The notes below the pieces were generated by a model. That model saw only the letters and a program-made list of their open reading frames with translations, searched no databases and was not told the origin of the DNA. The position numbers and the translations under genes are program-made. Below, piece by piece: positions 24,894 to 39,013 of a stretch of 64,000 nt of DNA (within the stretch, counting starts at the first letter, position 1; every line of letters starts with the position of its first letter). The DNA comes from Notospermus geniculatus (Eukaryota > Nemertea > Pilidiophora > Heteronemertea > Lineidae): positions 622,058 to 686,057 of the forward strand of contig NMRB01000093.1 of the NCBI GenBank assembly GCA_002633025.1, in the 5' to 3' direction.

Positions 24894-26841
24894 CACTGCA
24901 TGCTAATCCCTGCATCAATACTTGGTGTTCTGACCCATCATTTGGTAATCCATTGAGGTAATAGCATGGATTAAAGGATACTGTCAACTAATGTGGTCCG
25001 ATGTAAAGGCAATTACATGCATTCCCACACTACGGTTACGAGCCACAGGAGGAAGATTGTCACGTTTTAGCAGTAAAGGCCAATATGTCAGTTCGGAACG
25101 AGTAGCTGAAGCCTGATGTTGACATCAATGTAATGAACTGCTGATCACGAGGCAATACCATGTGAAGGATAGGAGAGGAGGAACGTGCAACAGGCCTTTC
25201 AATAGTAGCAGAGATCAGTATTAAATTTGGTGTGACTCTCTCCAGGGAGACAAAGGGGAATGTGCTGTAGCGTAGTGGTTTCCATGAAATGAGAGGCCAC
25301 CCTAAGGAATGTTTAATTTTCTGGCGCTCACATGATATTTTCTGATATGCCCTTGTGGAAACATGTCAGGAAGACACTGATTAGTTCTTGAACCAAAGAC
25401 CACATCCGGATGCTTTGACTACCTTCCTTTATAATTCATGTTTCAATATTGTTGCTGACAATTATGTCAGCACATGGGAGCAAGGATGACAATGCCAACA
25501 GCATGACACTTCATTATAATTTTATAAACAGGAGATTGGATTGAGTGATTAATCAGATTCAGCTGACGAACCAACTTTATATTGGGCTTATTACACATTA
25601 CATGTATTGTCACTTCCAGGAGGCTGCCGTGCAGCCTTCTCTGGCCCTACCTGGACTGGTCTTCGTCCAGGAGGGCCTACCTTACCATTTACCACTCACT
25701 CACTATCAAAGGGCAGTATCATAAGTTATCTGGAAGTGACCTACATTCATTTTTTCAGGCTTACCCAATGGGAGTAAGAATCAGAATATTCTACATCTAA
25801 AAAGATTCTTCCCATGTCCTGCAGCCAGGCAGTGAAAGCAATATGAATACATGTAATCCAATAGGCGAGGCATCGTCATGAATATTCACCAAGAGACACT
25901 AGCCCATGTATCCATACAAGCTACCATAAAATGTATGATTCATCAAGACTATTCTTGTCCTAGCTCAATGATGGCCTTTCTAATAAACCTCGGGCATCAT
26001 TTTCAATTAATATCTAACGACTTCTGTTGAGAAGGTGCTGAATTCGGTCCCATGGCAAAAGCCCTAGAGGCTGGTATGAGAACACGCTAGTTACCTAGAG
26101 GGGAGAGAGAAACATGTTGAATCGATGTCCTGCTTTTGCTAAAAATATATAGGCCTATCACAAATTGTCCTGATAAACAATCCACTCAGAAGGAATGGCA
26201 GAAGAAAACTGAGGATACCCGGGTTCTCCACCAGGAGTAAGTATTAAAAGGGTTTGCAGGGTTACAAACAGATATAATATTACTCTTACTAGGCATAATC
26301 AGAGATGGTCAATCGCTGTTGCTATGACACAAATATTTCACTTACCCCAAAATTTGGTGGGTTTTAAGGAATGAATTTCATGCTTCCCAACCAATTCTGT
26401 GGTATCGCACTTTCAAATGTAGAAGTGACAGTTGCCTTGTTTTACCATCCAGTTATGCTACCATTGGCAAAACTGGATGCTATCATTGGTTATAAAGGAG
26501 ATGCTATCATTGGTTAGGGGAGTCGTCATAGAATATCCACCCCTAACCATTCCACAGAACCCCATTAAAAAAACTTACAACATCAGTTATTAGTTATTTG
26601 ATGAGATCCAACATCCTCATTCAAAATAGTGAAGTAAATTGAAAACTGCCAGCAGTCAAAAATCGATGAAACAGTGACAAATATGTATCCTTCATGGTGC
26701 CAGGATTTCCCTGAATCAGTTGATGCACAACAGGGTAAAGAATGATATTCACACTTTTCAAATAAACTGAGCCCAAGTGGATTTCAAATTACATGCCAAA
26801 TGTAAATTGTTAGAATTGTTTGGTTCTTGCAGTAGAACATG

Positions 26842-26992
26842 AGCCAGGGTTTCTGCCAGAAATATTTTTGAGGGTATGCAGTTCTTCAAAATCAGCAAAA
26901 AACCCCATGAAATTAAAGAAAATGGCCCTTTTCTGTTCCTTTGAGGGTACTCACAGCGTACCCTGCGTACCCTCTGGCGGAAACACTGTGAG
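26842..26992. mobile_element. small inverted-repeat element
   Basis: Left AGGGTTTCTGCCAGAAATA, right CTCTGGCGGAAACACT, near-mirror ends, with internal GAGGGTA and GTACCCT motifs. About 150 bp. A 145-codon minus-strand frame runs across it and its flanks and is probably fortuitous. No clear target duplication. Confidence 0.4.
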
Positions 26993-27464
26993 CAGATTGC
27001 TGAAATGGAGAAATAACCATCTTTCCAATGTTTTTTGTCTGAATGATGTTGGATATCAATCCTCTCAATCTCTCTCTCTGCCTCTGCAGAAAAACTCTCC
27101 AACCTCCTGATTTCTGCTGTGACTATTTGTCCTTTTCCTCTTTCATGCTGAAGATTTACACTTGTCCATAATATAAATGCAAGTCCTCCATCCACAGAGA
27201 CACCGCCTGCTCACTGAACATGTTCAACCAGAAGTTCAATAGCAGTTCAAGATAGAAGAACAGCCATTAGCGGAGCCACCGTGAGGCAAAAGTAATGGAA
27301 CTGGTACTTCTGTAGAAAGCCCTGAGGAAGCTTAAGCGCAGTCTTTTTTTTATATTTCCTCATTGCTAGTTTACTTCCAAATTTGAGCAATCAAAGATAT
27401 TTGGGCATTCTGATATATTAGAATCGGTAATCAGAAAACTGATCCTTCCGGCTATTTCGTTTAC

Positions 27465-27639
27465 CAATATCTAAGCCGTGCAGAATCTCAGGGAGCTCAA
27501 TAATTGCTTCCGATGCCGCTAGCAGAGTATCCATGGACTGATTCCCTGACCTCCGTGACGACAGCGATAGCCAGCTAGCCTTAAGTGATCTCGCTAACCC
27601 AATAAGTGTAATTGACGCATAATTGAATGGACTGTGATT
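27465..27639 (-). CDS. candidate internal exon, protein not recognised
   Basis: Minus-strand frame of 58 codons plus one base between ATTGTTACAG and ATTG|GTAAAC. The peptide ends with a helix-like acidic segment (SMDTLLAASEAIIELPEILH). G+C is slightly higher than in the flanks, and the frame extends past both splice points, so openness alone is weak evidence. The acceptor's pyrimidine tract is mediocre. No family recognised. Confidence 0.25.
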
Positions 27640-29815
27640 CTGTAACAATAGGGTTATTGTGCAGACCAGTTGAGCTTGGTAGACTAGGTTTCTCATCAAA
27701 AGTGACCATGTTATGACAACAAGTTACCGTTTGTACTTGTAGTGTGGAAGCCACTATTCTGATGAGAATGCTTTGCAGAGAGATTGGTTACAGAGAGATT
27801 GATTTTCGCGTCAAGACAGCAGGAGGGGTTCAGATGATGATGCAGTCAATATCTGGAGCATGTGATAATATAGAATGTATCTGACATCAGGGGAGGGCAG
27901 TGTCAGAATGGTGTACCAGCAGATCCTGGTGATCTATTTGACTGTCAAAAAGAAAGCGAACAATAACGCAGTTGTGGTGAAAGTGACATCTTTAATCTTG
28001 ATATAGGCCTACTCTCCTTCATGATCTGCCAAAAGACACAATCAGTACCACAAATGCTGTTGATGTAACTGATCCTTTGGCCATCAAGAAGGAGATATAG
28101 CTGCTGTTCGAAATCCATCTTTCTATCAACCTGATTCAGCTGGCTTTGAAGTGTGTTAATGAAAAGTCCACAAACCCTAAGAATATGATACCGTACATGT
28201 AGGCCTATTTGCCTCCGACTGCCTCTGAATGACAATATCTGTCACTGAGGGTCAAAATATACCTTCAACTGCAACATACTTACCACTTTTCATTGAGTCA
28301 CAATCCATTCAGTCTTCAGGGTAGTTCAGTACCGAATGTAATTAAAATGTTTGCACGGTTGATTTCTTTACCGATTATCGAGATGGCTATCAATCAATGG
28401 CCAATTAGTGGAACTGTGTGACTAAACTACACTGCTGTTGTAAAATGGTAAAGAGGAATATGGAGCCAGAGGAATTTCTGAGACGTCCTTGTAAATGACA
28501 CCATATTGCAAAAGAGGAGGTATGAAGAAGATGAAGGAAATGATGCCTGCTCATAGTGGCACAACAAACATCCCTGCCAATTGCACTTAGAGCTCCGAGA
28601 TCAATCTTGATGTGCTCAGCTTCTTCCGAGATCCTTTGACATGGTTTCCTTCTGAATTTACAAGAAACCCTATGCTGCTTACCTCTTAGCAAACACCAGC
28701 ATTGCCCCTCTAATCTTCTGTTTTGCTCTTGATGTCTTTATAGTGTGAATCATCAAAAACTCTTGAAAGAAAGTTTTGCAGCTGAAACTTTTTAGCATTA
28801 TCTTCACATTTACAATCGATAGACAAATAATGTTGAAGTTCAGGGTTCGTTCTCTATGAATTTAAAAAGAAGTCTTCTTCCAGACGTGTAAGCCTTGTCC
28901 AAAGAAATGATGTTTAGAAATTCGTTATTTTAGCAGTATCTCCTTACAAAACACACTGCACATATTGTCTTCAAAATATTCTTTCACCAAACTTCTCTGA
29001 AACTTAATCCTTTGAAGTTTGATCAGCAGCCTAATGCAATTTTCTTGTTGAAAGGCATGTGGGAGTTCGGCCACAATCCTAAGAAAATGACTGCTTTGGA
29101 ATTATCTTGGTGTGCTTTCTGGCATGATATCCTGAACTGGAAAAGAAATATTCTGACTATCAGTCTCCACATTCCTGATTCATCCACATCTTGTTACTTT
29201 GGTTAACTTGAGCTAAAAGCTTGACATTTTGGGTTCTTATGAGGAACAATGTCTAGAAATATCATCCAAGGAATATTTTTTTCTTTATGCTTACCTTGGT
29301 TTGATGTTAAAAGTAGTCATCATTTCATGACAAAGGTAACTTGTTTTTGTGAGAATGCACACTGTCATTTTGCAACTCCTCACTTAGGACTAAATGATTT
29401 TTTCTTGAAGTGATCCTCACTCAAAAACTTATGATATCAACTGAGAATGTCTTCTTAAGCACTGTCTGAACAGTACCAATATCTGAAGGATTCTCTTTCG
29501 ATGCTTTTATTTGGTGAATTTGCCGTCCTTTCTTCAAGGGATAATCCACAAGATGCAGTCAGTAATGGAGCCAGCGACTTAATCATATCCTTTATAGCCT
29601 ACTCAAAGAGCAACACCCTTGTCCAATGTGTTAAAATGTGTACCATTTCCTCATTTAGTGACTCGAATCCCCCAGTGGTTCATTACAGTCTCCTGAGATA
29701 AGTTTGCATGACACAAGCTTTACGAATGACACCATGAGTTAGACGTTAGATACATCATCCAGCGATCAGTCAGCAACACAGTGAAAAGAAATGTAAAAGC
29801 TTTTTCTCTCTCAAG

Positions 29816-29952
29816 GACTCTCAACAATCAACCAACATACAGCTGCACTGGATAGAAAATTTATGGATCTTTTCTTTGACGTTTCCATTTCTGGTGTGGA
29901 TACTTTGAAAAAGATGTTATGCCAAGACGACGTACAAGGCAATATGGAATAA
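29816..29952 (+). CDS. candidate terminal exon ending at an assembly gap
   Basis: A very strong acceptor (GCTTTTTCTCTCTCAAG) is followed by two bases and 44 open codons to TAA, one base before the 73-N gap. The peptide contains LDRKFMDLFFDVSISGVDTL and CQDDVQGNME, which looks like plausible soluble protein. Read this way it would be a last exon with its 3' UTR in the gap. An internal donor at GAC|GTACAA is also possible. No family recognised. Confidence 0.25.
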
Positions 29953-29953
29953 G

Positions 29954-30026
29954 NNNNNNNNNNNNNNNNNNNNNNNNNNNNNNNNNNNNNNNNNNNNNNN
30001 NNNNNNNNNNNNNNNNNNNNNNNNNN
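29954..30026. other. assembly gap (73 N)
   Basis: A run of undetermined bases. A possible terminal exon on the plus strand stops one base before it. Confidence 0.99.
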
Positions 30027-30337
30027 AAAGGTATTAATAATCACATAGAGAATTTCTGAAGCGACGACTTCCATATTTGGGGTCGGAGACCTTGAACATT
30101 GAATGAGGGAAGCATGGTGTCATGTAAACAATAACAACACGTGTGTTTTGAACGGGAGACGTGTGTTTTGAGAGATTTTAATGCTATTATGCCATGAAAG
30201 TGCCAAAAATGAACTGGAAATAACAAAATTACACCGTTTCTGCCATGCAACTTCCGATTTAGCATGTTTTTTGGGTCGTTTCATTTGGCTCGTTTCTTTT
30301 GAAACGTTTCAATGTTTACATACTACCCCTTATGACA

Positions 30338-30505
30338 ACCTTGCTTTTCTGCCTCCTCCTCACAGATGTCTGTGCTGAAAGGTGCATCCTACATGGTGCA
30401 ATCCTATCATTTGACACTCTGCTTCCCTTCCTCTTGTTCACAGGTGTCTGCACTGAAAGGTGCATCCACCTTTTGACCACCTTGCTTTTCTTCCTCTTGC
30501 AACGA
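30338..30505 (+). repeat. degenerate tandem repeat, three partial units
   Basis: CTTGCTTTTCTGCC, CTGCTTCCCTTCC and CTTGCTTTTCTTCC begin three units; the first two continue with TGTCTG then CTGAAAGGTGCATCC. Spacing is 77 then 63 bp. The plus-strand frame 30299-30517 reads this as hydrophobic segments alternating with CAERC or CTERC, an apparent repeat-protein pattern that is more simply explained by DNA duplication. Confidence 0.5.
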
Positions 30506-31308
30506 GTTTCTTCTTAAAATCTGCACAGGATTGTAACCACAAGTGAGCTGAATGTGCAAATGGAGGACATGTGCATATCTTTGCAGATTCAGTGTATCAA
30601 AATAGTTCAACACTATTTCAATCTAGACAAAGAGTTTCAGCTAAAGTGCGTAAAGGAAAAAATGCAATCAATTACTGACACAGAGATCAGGAGAGACATT
30701 TCATTTATATCCCAAGGCAGGAACTGTAAAAAAGATATCATCTGTCTTTCATGGAGCATGAGTTTAATGCAAACTCTTGTGATATCTCTATGGAAATGGC
30801 TCATTCATCTCAATCATAAACACAACTATTAATCACTTAAACTTAGAATTCACTATTTCATGGGATAATTTCTTGAATGGTTTGACACGCAAAGTCAATG
30901 ATAGAAATGTGAATAAATCTGTCATAAATAATCTAATGATTCACAAAGTTTGTTAATTAACCAGATTCTTTATTAGAATGATAATTATCTCCTCTTCACT
31001 AATGAGTAATGAATGGGGAAGAGCTGAGTGGCGGTTACTGGAATATTATATCACATGACATTCTGGGAATAGCTGGGAGGAAAAAATGTCCAGATGGAAT
31101 CATGGTGCTTATGCCTTAATTAGAAAAACCACTGCTTTGTCAGCTAATTAATCAAACCGGTAATATCAATGCCAACCAGGGACAATCTGCTTATCAATGG
31201 CAAAAGGATGCAACATTTAACCAGTCCCATTGAGAATTACATGGCTAGTACAAATTTATAGCTCAATTGATAGGCGTGAGTCACTGAGTACAGTCTCCAA
31301 GGACTTGA

Positions 31309-31400
31309 TACAGGGTGGCCCAAAAAGAAATTGTAACATCATAATTTGAACTGTCAGCATGACAAAATGTCCTTCACATGTTATGAATGTTGAGACATTA
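31309..31400. mobile_element. solitary mariner-like terminal end
   Basis: TACAGGGTGGCCCAAAAAG followed by AAATTGTAACATC resembles the CAGGGTGGCCCA terminus found on many mariner-type elements. The matching opposite end was not found nearby, so this is a truncated copy. No transposase motif could be read around it. Confidence 0.4.
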
Positions 31401-31992
31401 TACTCAGTTTGACCAGAACTAATCTGAAAGTGCTTATGTTGAATGTGCAAGAAGTTTGACCAACGAGGCTACCACCCATTGCTTTGGAAGACACTGTGAA
31501 CTCTGGCAACAAGTCTAGCATTGCAAGATGGTCATCGTGGAGCCAGAGGTGCATCTGAACAACATCAATCACAATTTAGGAGACTGGCATACCATCCCTT
31601 AGGTTTCCTGCATTTTCTTCAAGTATTGTGTTGCTGGTTGATGTCCTCTTTGGTACCTCTCATATTGATTACCTCAAAGGAAAGGAACCGATGTACTCCG
31701 TAAATCATGGCAATTATATAACACGGATAAAGCAAGTCTCTAGGTACCCCTAGAGATCGGGATATAAACCTACATCATAGCCAGAATGTTTGCTTATCTC
31801 TCCACATCAAATGATCATTACCTTGAGCGAATGTTCTTAGATGTTCTGACCACTCTGTCCCAATCACATGGCTGTAAGCAACACCAGTATCCAATACACA
31901 GCACTGGGTTAACTATAAACCAAATGTTGGGCACTTAGTTCAAAATTCTTTGAAGAAATATTCAGGAAAAGGATGCGATGAACCTCCTTTTT

Positions 31993-32102
31993 GGCCTGTA
32001 TTCTAGAAGCATCTGAGGTCCACCTTCAAGCTTTTGTATTCTGCCCTGCAAACAATAGCTAAAGTTAAACCTTAGAGTTAAGGAAGCTTCTAGAATATGG
32101 CC
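31993..32102. mobile_element. 110-bp palindromic MITE
   Basis: Left GGCCTGTATTCTAGAAGC, right GCTTCTAGAATATGGCC, mirrored with small differences; the interior keeps weak dyad symmetry. No clear target duplication. Confidence 0.55.
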
Positions 32103-35100
32103 CATCTCTAAGCAAGGAAGAACATCCACATTATTGGTAAAATAACAGAGCTAAACAGTTAGAAGTTGCTTTGCCTTGAGGTATATGTCAATGATCATCA
32201 AACTTTTCATCAATCATGCCAATAAAAGCTGTTGTAGTTTCTTCAACATTACCACTACAGGCATTTCAGTTGATAAAGTCCACTTCTCTTGGACATGTTA
32301 GAAGATCATTGTCTTTTACTAAAAATAGCTTGGATAGATTTCCGATGATGCAGAATGTCAGACCATAGCCTCCTAGGCAATGTGCGGTAGGTTCTTTGGT
32401 CATGTTACAGAAAGGTTACACGCAAAACGCTCATGACCAAAGGTTGCATCGGTCAAAAGAAATGTACCATCATTTTAGCAAATGGTAAAAAGAGACACAA
32501 ATTACCCAAAGCAATATCATAAGATATCTTGGAAGAAAAATGAACTCCAGGGAATGGTTGAAATTGGTGATACTCTGACATGTTCTCTTTGCTATTGCTT
32601 TGAAGGTAATGGGTGCCTGGAGGGATAGTCAGGACTTGTCAAAGGACAAAATGAACATGTTTGAGCACCGTGTTCATCAGTGTCATGTAAAAAAAACAAC
32701 ATTACTCTACAAGTTCAGAGGCATCTTCCCAGGCAGACATCAGATATTTCCATAAGAGGTGTCCAGGGTGAAAGCTTGCTGGACATTACATCACGCTATT
32801 TCCCAAACACCAGCTACCTCCTGCAATGTGTCAGTCCCCAAAGAACATTGAGCAATAGCCACAATGAGTTGGAGGACAGCATCACCAAAGGCTTTATTAA
32901 AAGAAGAGACAGTAACACAGTTAAGGTACCCCACCAAAACCCACTTGAGGGAGATGAACGGACCTGCTAATGTTCAAGTTCAAGACCGCTCACTGAAGTG
33001 AAAATAACAGGTCCCAGCAAAAATCTACTATGCACGACTCCACCCAGGCATGTGAATGAGAAAAAAGATCACCTCAGAGTGCTGAGTCCAAGAGAAGAAA
33101 TAATGAATGATGTTAGTATCACCAAAAAGAGAGAATATTCTTTTTAAAGCACTTGTTTTGAGGAAACTTTCCTTTTATGATGCAATTGGTAAGTGTAAAT
33201 GGGGCTATCTAAATGCTAATACAATGAAGAATTGCACCCTCTGCACTAAATTTATGTTGCGCAATGAGGTGCAAGTTTATTTATAGCCATCAAGTGTGCA
33301 TTTTTATCATAGTAAATCAGTGCAATCAAGTCAAAATGAGTTTTTCTGCCCTGCGAGTCCAATATGTTTCACTCATTTCAGAAGCCATTCAAAAGCAGTT
33401 CAAACTTGAGGAGGAAGTTCTTTCGAATCCACCATTATCTCTTCAGCCATTCATAGTTTTACCTAGCCATTCTTTGCAAATGTGACTGCAAGTTCTCTGT
33501 CTGAAAAGTGAAACTTTTTAAATGTACATCTATTCTCTTAAACTCCTTGAAATCTGGGCCGTAAGACTGCTGGCCAGCATTTCTGGAGGATGGTGGTCTC
33601 AGACCCTTGTCACTCAAAACACCACAAGGCATGGTCAAAACTTGTGAGAACATGTTGACAACAAAAATGATAGCTTTTTATTATGGATTGTGTTAGTGCA
33701 ATCAGCATTGTACATTCCAAAACAGATTTCTCTTGATGAGAAAAACAAGAGACCCTGGAAGGCCACATTACCTTACAACTGTCCAGTTCATTAGAAATAA
33801 TTTCTATTTCACCGTGTTTATTGCACGAAGCAACCATAAACGTGGAACATGACAAGAACGCTTAATAGGAAAGGAACCATTGCAATCTTTGCTGGTCATG
33901 CATCGCTGTAACAGTTCATGTTGGTATAAAATAACCTCCAAGCTGCATCGATCAATCACGCTTCTGATTTTATTGGCCGAGAGTAAAAATGAACGGTTAA
34001 CTTTGATCATGAAAGGTGCCAAAGGCAATTTCAACAGATTGGCCCCATGGGTACAATCTCTGTTCTCTGAAGTATTCTAAATCATATGTGCCGCTCAGGT
34101 TTCATCGCCAAGAACCACTTTGAGTGATAGACTGGACACACAGAGACTTAGGGAGAATTCAGATTAAATTTAGAATTCAGAGGGAAACAGCAAAATGCCA
34201 TTGCTATTGGCTTTTTTAGGTAGAAAGCATGTGACTTATCAAACAGGTTGTGACAAGGAGACCACGCCGTAGTAAATCTACCGATGATGACAAAATCCCC
34301 ATGCAAGGCTCTAACAAATATTCCTCTCCTTCTTCATCCACATGGCTAAGTCATCTTGAATTAATGATGACCGGAAAGCAATGGGTCCTCACCACATTCC
34401 TTGTGACAGGTTTATTAGCGTCATGAGGATGGATATAATAGGATGGTGGAAATGAAGAACAGCCTACGACACTTAGTTTGAGCTTCCCTAACTGACAGAG
34501 GCACAGCATACAACAATTTGAATTCAGAACATGCAGTTTGATATTCACAATTCTGATTAATATTGTTTTGAAATTGGTACTAAGTTACCATCCAGTGAGA
34601 AGGCCTACCGAAATGACCAGGCAAAGACTCTGTATGAATGCAGACCGTAGCCCTGAATTGGACTAGGACAAGGAACCATGGCGACTTGCAAAAATTCAGC
34701 TGGCAAGTGAATATCAACGTCCAAGATTGAAACTACAGTTACACCTTGCATGGTGCTGCCGATGATGACAACATCTCCTTGGCACATCTCCTCTATTGCA
34801 GTCGTAAGAATTCACTCCGACCACAAAGTGAAGCCATCTCAACATTTTTCCTTCGACGTTGACAACTGCTCTTTCAACTTTTCACGCTAACATCCTTTCC
34901 GTGCAGACATACACCAAAGAGCCAGAACTGCCAATACCAAACCTCGATATAATGGAAAAATTATACCATATACACAACGACTTCCTTGTTGGAGGAGCCT
35001 CATTGAGTGAGAAATCAATAATGTTTGAAACTCTCCAGACATAAAACATAGATCATTAAAACTATTGACTTCTTTGAACATTTGCATCTTTTTAAAAAGA

Positions 35101-37203
35101 CTGGTAACCAGATTTTTCACGACCAAGACTAGATTGGATTGCTGTAAAACTCAGACATTTTCAACTGAAAAAAGAACCAGACTTAAGTCCCACTTCAGAA
35201 ATCGATATCAGTCTCAGCTCCATGGCGTTAATCTTAACACAATCTTGAAAATGGTCCACTCATCTGGAAGCTGTTCATATTGCACAGAACGTGAGTCCAA
35301 CACTTTGACGATATACTACAATTCTTCTTGCAAATATCGATTAAGATTATTGATCCTCGTTGACGCTCAAGGTCCTTATGTTCCCTGACTGGAGCATCAC
35401 AGTGGCATGAGGGAAATGATCAGTCACAAAACAACACCTGCTACCTGGTACTCTTTTTTAACCAAAAGGAAGTTAAGATCCAGAGAGACATCATATTCAG
35501 CCAGTTGGACATCATATTCATGCAGCCAGTTTCTAGAGCTATACATGTATGTTCATGAAAATCCTGTCTTACAATGATTTTTGGAGTATATATCTCCCCT
35601 CCAACATTGTCTCCTCTGTATGGATAGCTTCCTAATACGCAATATATGTTCCATACTGTATTGATTGCCATTTCAAAAGAGGGAATTACACTAAGCACAG
35701 CCAGGGGATGTGTCCAGCCAAAGACACCACACAACTGCCTAATCCAGTATTCACAAAACGTGACTGGATAGCTTCTTCACAATCTATTTATTATATAGTC
35801 TGATACGCATCACTATCTGCAAACCCTCACTGAATTCCAAGAAGGATTTTTTCTCTATTTTTGATCAAGAAGCATTCAGCTGGATTAATATCAGTATTTG
35901 AGATTATGCAGTGTCTTAAAAGCAGCATTTAAATGGCTCTAAACCAACCATCAGTCACGGAAAGTATGCTCGTGAAATGCCACCATCTTTTGCAAGAATC
36001 AATTGACATGCTCTGTGAAATTGTGTGATCAGTGGACCATGCTCAACTGGGGTTTTAAGTTAGCTGGAACTGGTGTTCATGCAAGTACAAAGTATCAGCT
36101 GTGAAACAGATCACAGACATATAGCTGGAGATGTGTCTGAGAAATGACGTATCATTTCAAGATGGGCCCTAATGCCACTACGACACCATCTTTTGCAGCC
36201 TTCATAACCTTCCCAAAAGCCACATCTCTACCTTGCAATGAATGCAATTTTTACAAACTATGGCTGAGCACGTCAGATCTCATTTCTTTAACAGAAGAAA
36301 TACAGAGAAAAAAGGGACCATACCAATCCAATTAGGTGAGCAGTGGAGCTAACTGCAGCAACTTAAATCGTGGCATTATTTCTTTCAAAACATTCGTTTG
36401 TTTAGGAAGGATGATCGGTGAATTGCGATGTACTTTAAAGGTGACCAGGATTGATAAAGGAGAGTTTGAGCTGGATACTGATAGATGCAGGCAGTGATGG
36501 ATCAAGATGGAGATTGAATAAAGGGGACACCCCCTAAATGAAGACATGAAATTAGTTTTGCAACTTGGAAAGACTTGTGAATGAAGATGGACTGCTCAGA
36601 GGACATCACAGAATGGAGATGAGGTTTGTGTAGTATAAGAAGATACAAAAGAACAAAGTCCATGGATAGGTCATTTTCAAACCTCCCATATCAAGAACAG
36701 AAGATGTACTTGAAGCTTTAGTTGGGTCCTTCTGAAGTGTATGCCTCATTGGCCTCTTATCAAAAGGAAGTAACTGTCGATCATAGGCCTTCATGATTTG
36801 AGGAAGATTAGCCATTCTGAGGAGACAATATATAATATTGCAGCATCTTCAAATGCTCCATTGAACCATCCCCATGACATCCTTCTCTCCCACTGCTGGT
36901 ACAGAACCCTCAGCCCCCAAGAAGAAGGAAAAGTTGACAGAGAGTTCAGTAATGAATCATGATTTGGATGGAGAGTCTTGTATTCTTGGCTTAATTATAC
37001 TGTAATTACACATTAATTCCCGGAACAAACATTCCTTGATGGCTGGTCTTGTCAGAAGGAAATGAGATAATGAGAACGCTCTTCTGATGTTCTAGTTGGA
37101 TGTCTGTTCCATGATGGAACCAATACAACCCAGAATTTGTATGAGCATACTGTTGATGATTGCTTTGTCCCCAGTATGTCCATATCACCACAAACAATAT
37201 CAA
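32103..37203. other. no gene seen
   Basis: AT-rich DNA. A plus-strand frame entering at 36200 after CACCATCTTTTGCAG runs 43 codons to a TAG placed just before GTGAGC; it could be a terminal exon but is unrecognised. Confidence 0.35.
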
Positions 37204-37397
37204 TACAGTGGAACCTGTCACATTGAACACCTTGGTACTTTGAACAAACTGCCTACATTGAACACTTTGAAATTCCCCGCCAGATCTAGCAGTAAAGGAT
37301 CACCTAGTACGGTGACCCTTGGTACATTGAACACCTCCTTACAATGAACGCTTTTGAAATTCCCCGTGAGTGTTCAATGTAGACAGGTTCCACTGTA
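37204..37397. mobile_element. 194-bp MITE with TA ends
   Basis: Left TACAGTGGAACCTGTC then ACATTGAACAC; the right end is its mirror with one extra base. TA at both ends. ATTGAACAC and TTTGAAATTCCCCG motifs recur inside. Non-coding. Confidence 0.75.
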
Positions 37398-37502
37398 TTT
37401 GAAAGCTAGGGAATTTTTGGTGTCAGCGAAGATGAAATCTACCAAAAAACGTTTATCCATAGCTATTGGCAGGGACCTTATTCACAAGTCCCCGTAACTT
37501 TA

Positions 37503-37787
37503 AGGTGCCCACAGGTCGACATTGCATCCTAAAGCAATTCGCGGCAACTAGCTTTCCAGCGATGGAAGCAACTCAGAGTGACTGATCAGTTGCCGATTTT
37601 GTCGACCTGAGTGCGCTTGCGTCTCCGAGCAACTGCCGGATGCATCATGAGCGTCCTGTTTGAGGTTTAACTGCCAGTTGCTCTGAGTTCCTTTCAATCA
37701 CTGAAATGTTGACCTGCGCATGGTGTTTTTGATCTGCAACGGATCCGTAGAGTTGCTTCAATACACAATGTTGACCTGTGGGCACCT
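37503..37787. mobile_element. 285-bp MITE, TTA duplication (Harbinger-like)
   Basis: Left AGGTGCCCACAGGTCGACAT, right mirrored as ATGTTGACCTGTGGGCACCT, with TTA at 37500-37502 and 37788-37790. The interior is richer in CG than its surroundings and contains further dyads (GCAACTCAGAG with CTCTGAG). It lies 105 bp from the 37204-37397 MITE. Confidence 0.72.
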
Positions 37788-39013
37788 TTAAGGGCATGCC
37801 AATATAGTTTATACGCACTCTGTTAAGTTATGAGCAGAGCTTCGTGAATAGTGCCAGAGTATTGGGGGCTGGTGGTGTACAATGAATGCATCACACCAAG
37901 TTCTCCCATGATGGTGTATTTCCAGCCTGAAGAAGAATTCTGACACCTCAGCTACATTCTCTGTTTTGCTATCGACCAGCACACCGAATCATGAGAACAG
38001 CCATCTGCCGACCACAGTCCCATCCTAATAGTTCTCTTATGATTTAAACAACATTGGAAATCTACCGCAGCGATGGAATTATTAGCCTCCTCTTGGTCAT
38101 GGTAACAAGTTGAGTTTCTTTGGAGTAGGGTGAGGACTCTTGCTGCTGGTGTAATAGTGACAAGCAAGCATTGCACTAGCAATATCTTTAGAAGGTGAAA
38201 CCTGTGCATTATGCTTTGACAACTATTGCAGACATGGTGGAGATACTTAGTGTCATGAAGAACAGGACAAGAGGAAACTCTTGGTGTGCCCATAGCTGGA
38301 GTGGTTCATTTGACAATAGGCAATTCGATGCAAAGAGAGTGCACATACATATGTAAGAAGTACTTTACAACTAATTAACTAGTGAAGTCTGGATGTACGG
38401 TACCGGTATCTTCGCACCACATCAGCACAAATGTGGATTCCTTCACAATGCAGACAAGTGCTTATAAATTAGAATATGTTTGCTTCAGCTACACCAGCAG
38501 AGCTTTAAGATGACATTCATTGTCATTGAAAGATGATATTTTTCTGAAAAAAGGGCATTAGCAGAGGAGAAAGTGACGGATGAACCACCTCGGATCATAG
38601 CAACTGAGCACTGGGCATGCTTCTGAGTGGCACTTCCTGTAAAAACACTGACTGTTCAGCTTAAGTGTCCTACAACGGTAAAGGAAGTAATGCTTTTATC
38701 TTGAAAGGAATGTGATATCCTTTGCTAACAACTTTCAAATGCTTCTACTGTAGTCAATAACACCCGAGAGGCAGTCGACCTCCAACATCCATCTATAGAG
38801 AGCGGGTCATTGAACAACCGGAGGCCAAACAAATCAATGACAGCCTTTGTCAGGTTTGCTGTGGATGACAGTATCTCTGAATAAAGAAAGTGACAAGCCT
38901 GTCATCTTCAGAATGGATGAACCACCGGATGGACATGGAAATCAACAGCCGTGAAATGTTTGAAAACCTGCGTTCAATATTATGCATTAGAAAAACAACT
39001 TTGTACTGACAAN

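Noticed and set aside
25609-25720. Plus frame EAAVQPSLALPGLVFVQEGL after CACTTCCAG
   Set aside because: No donor and two small DNA hairpins explain the composition; not strong enough to annotate.
26758-27195. 145-codon minus frame
   Set aside because: Runs through a small inverted-repeat element, with no recognisable domain.
31440-31720. Possible mariner transposase (LQDGHRGARG-like frame)
   Set aside because: The resemblance to a catalytic DGAPPH-type motif is superficial and no downstream conserved block follows.
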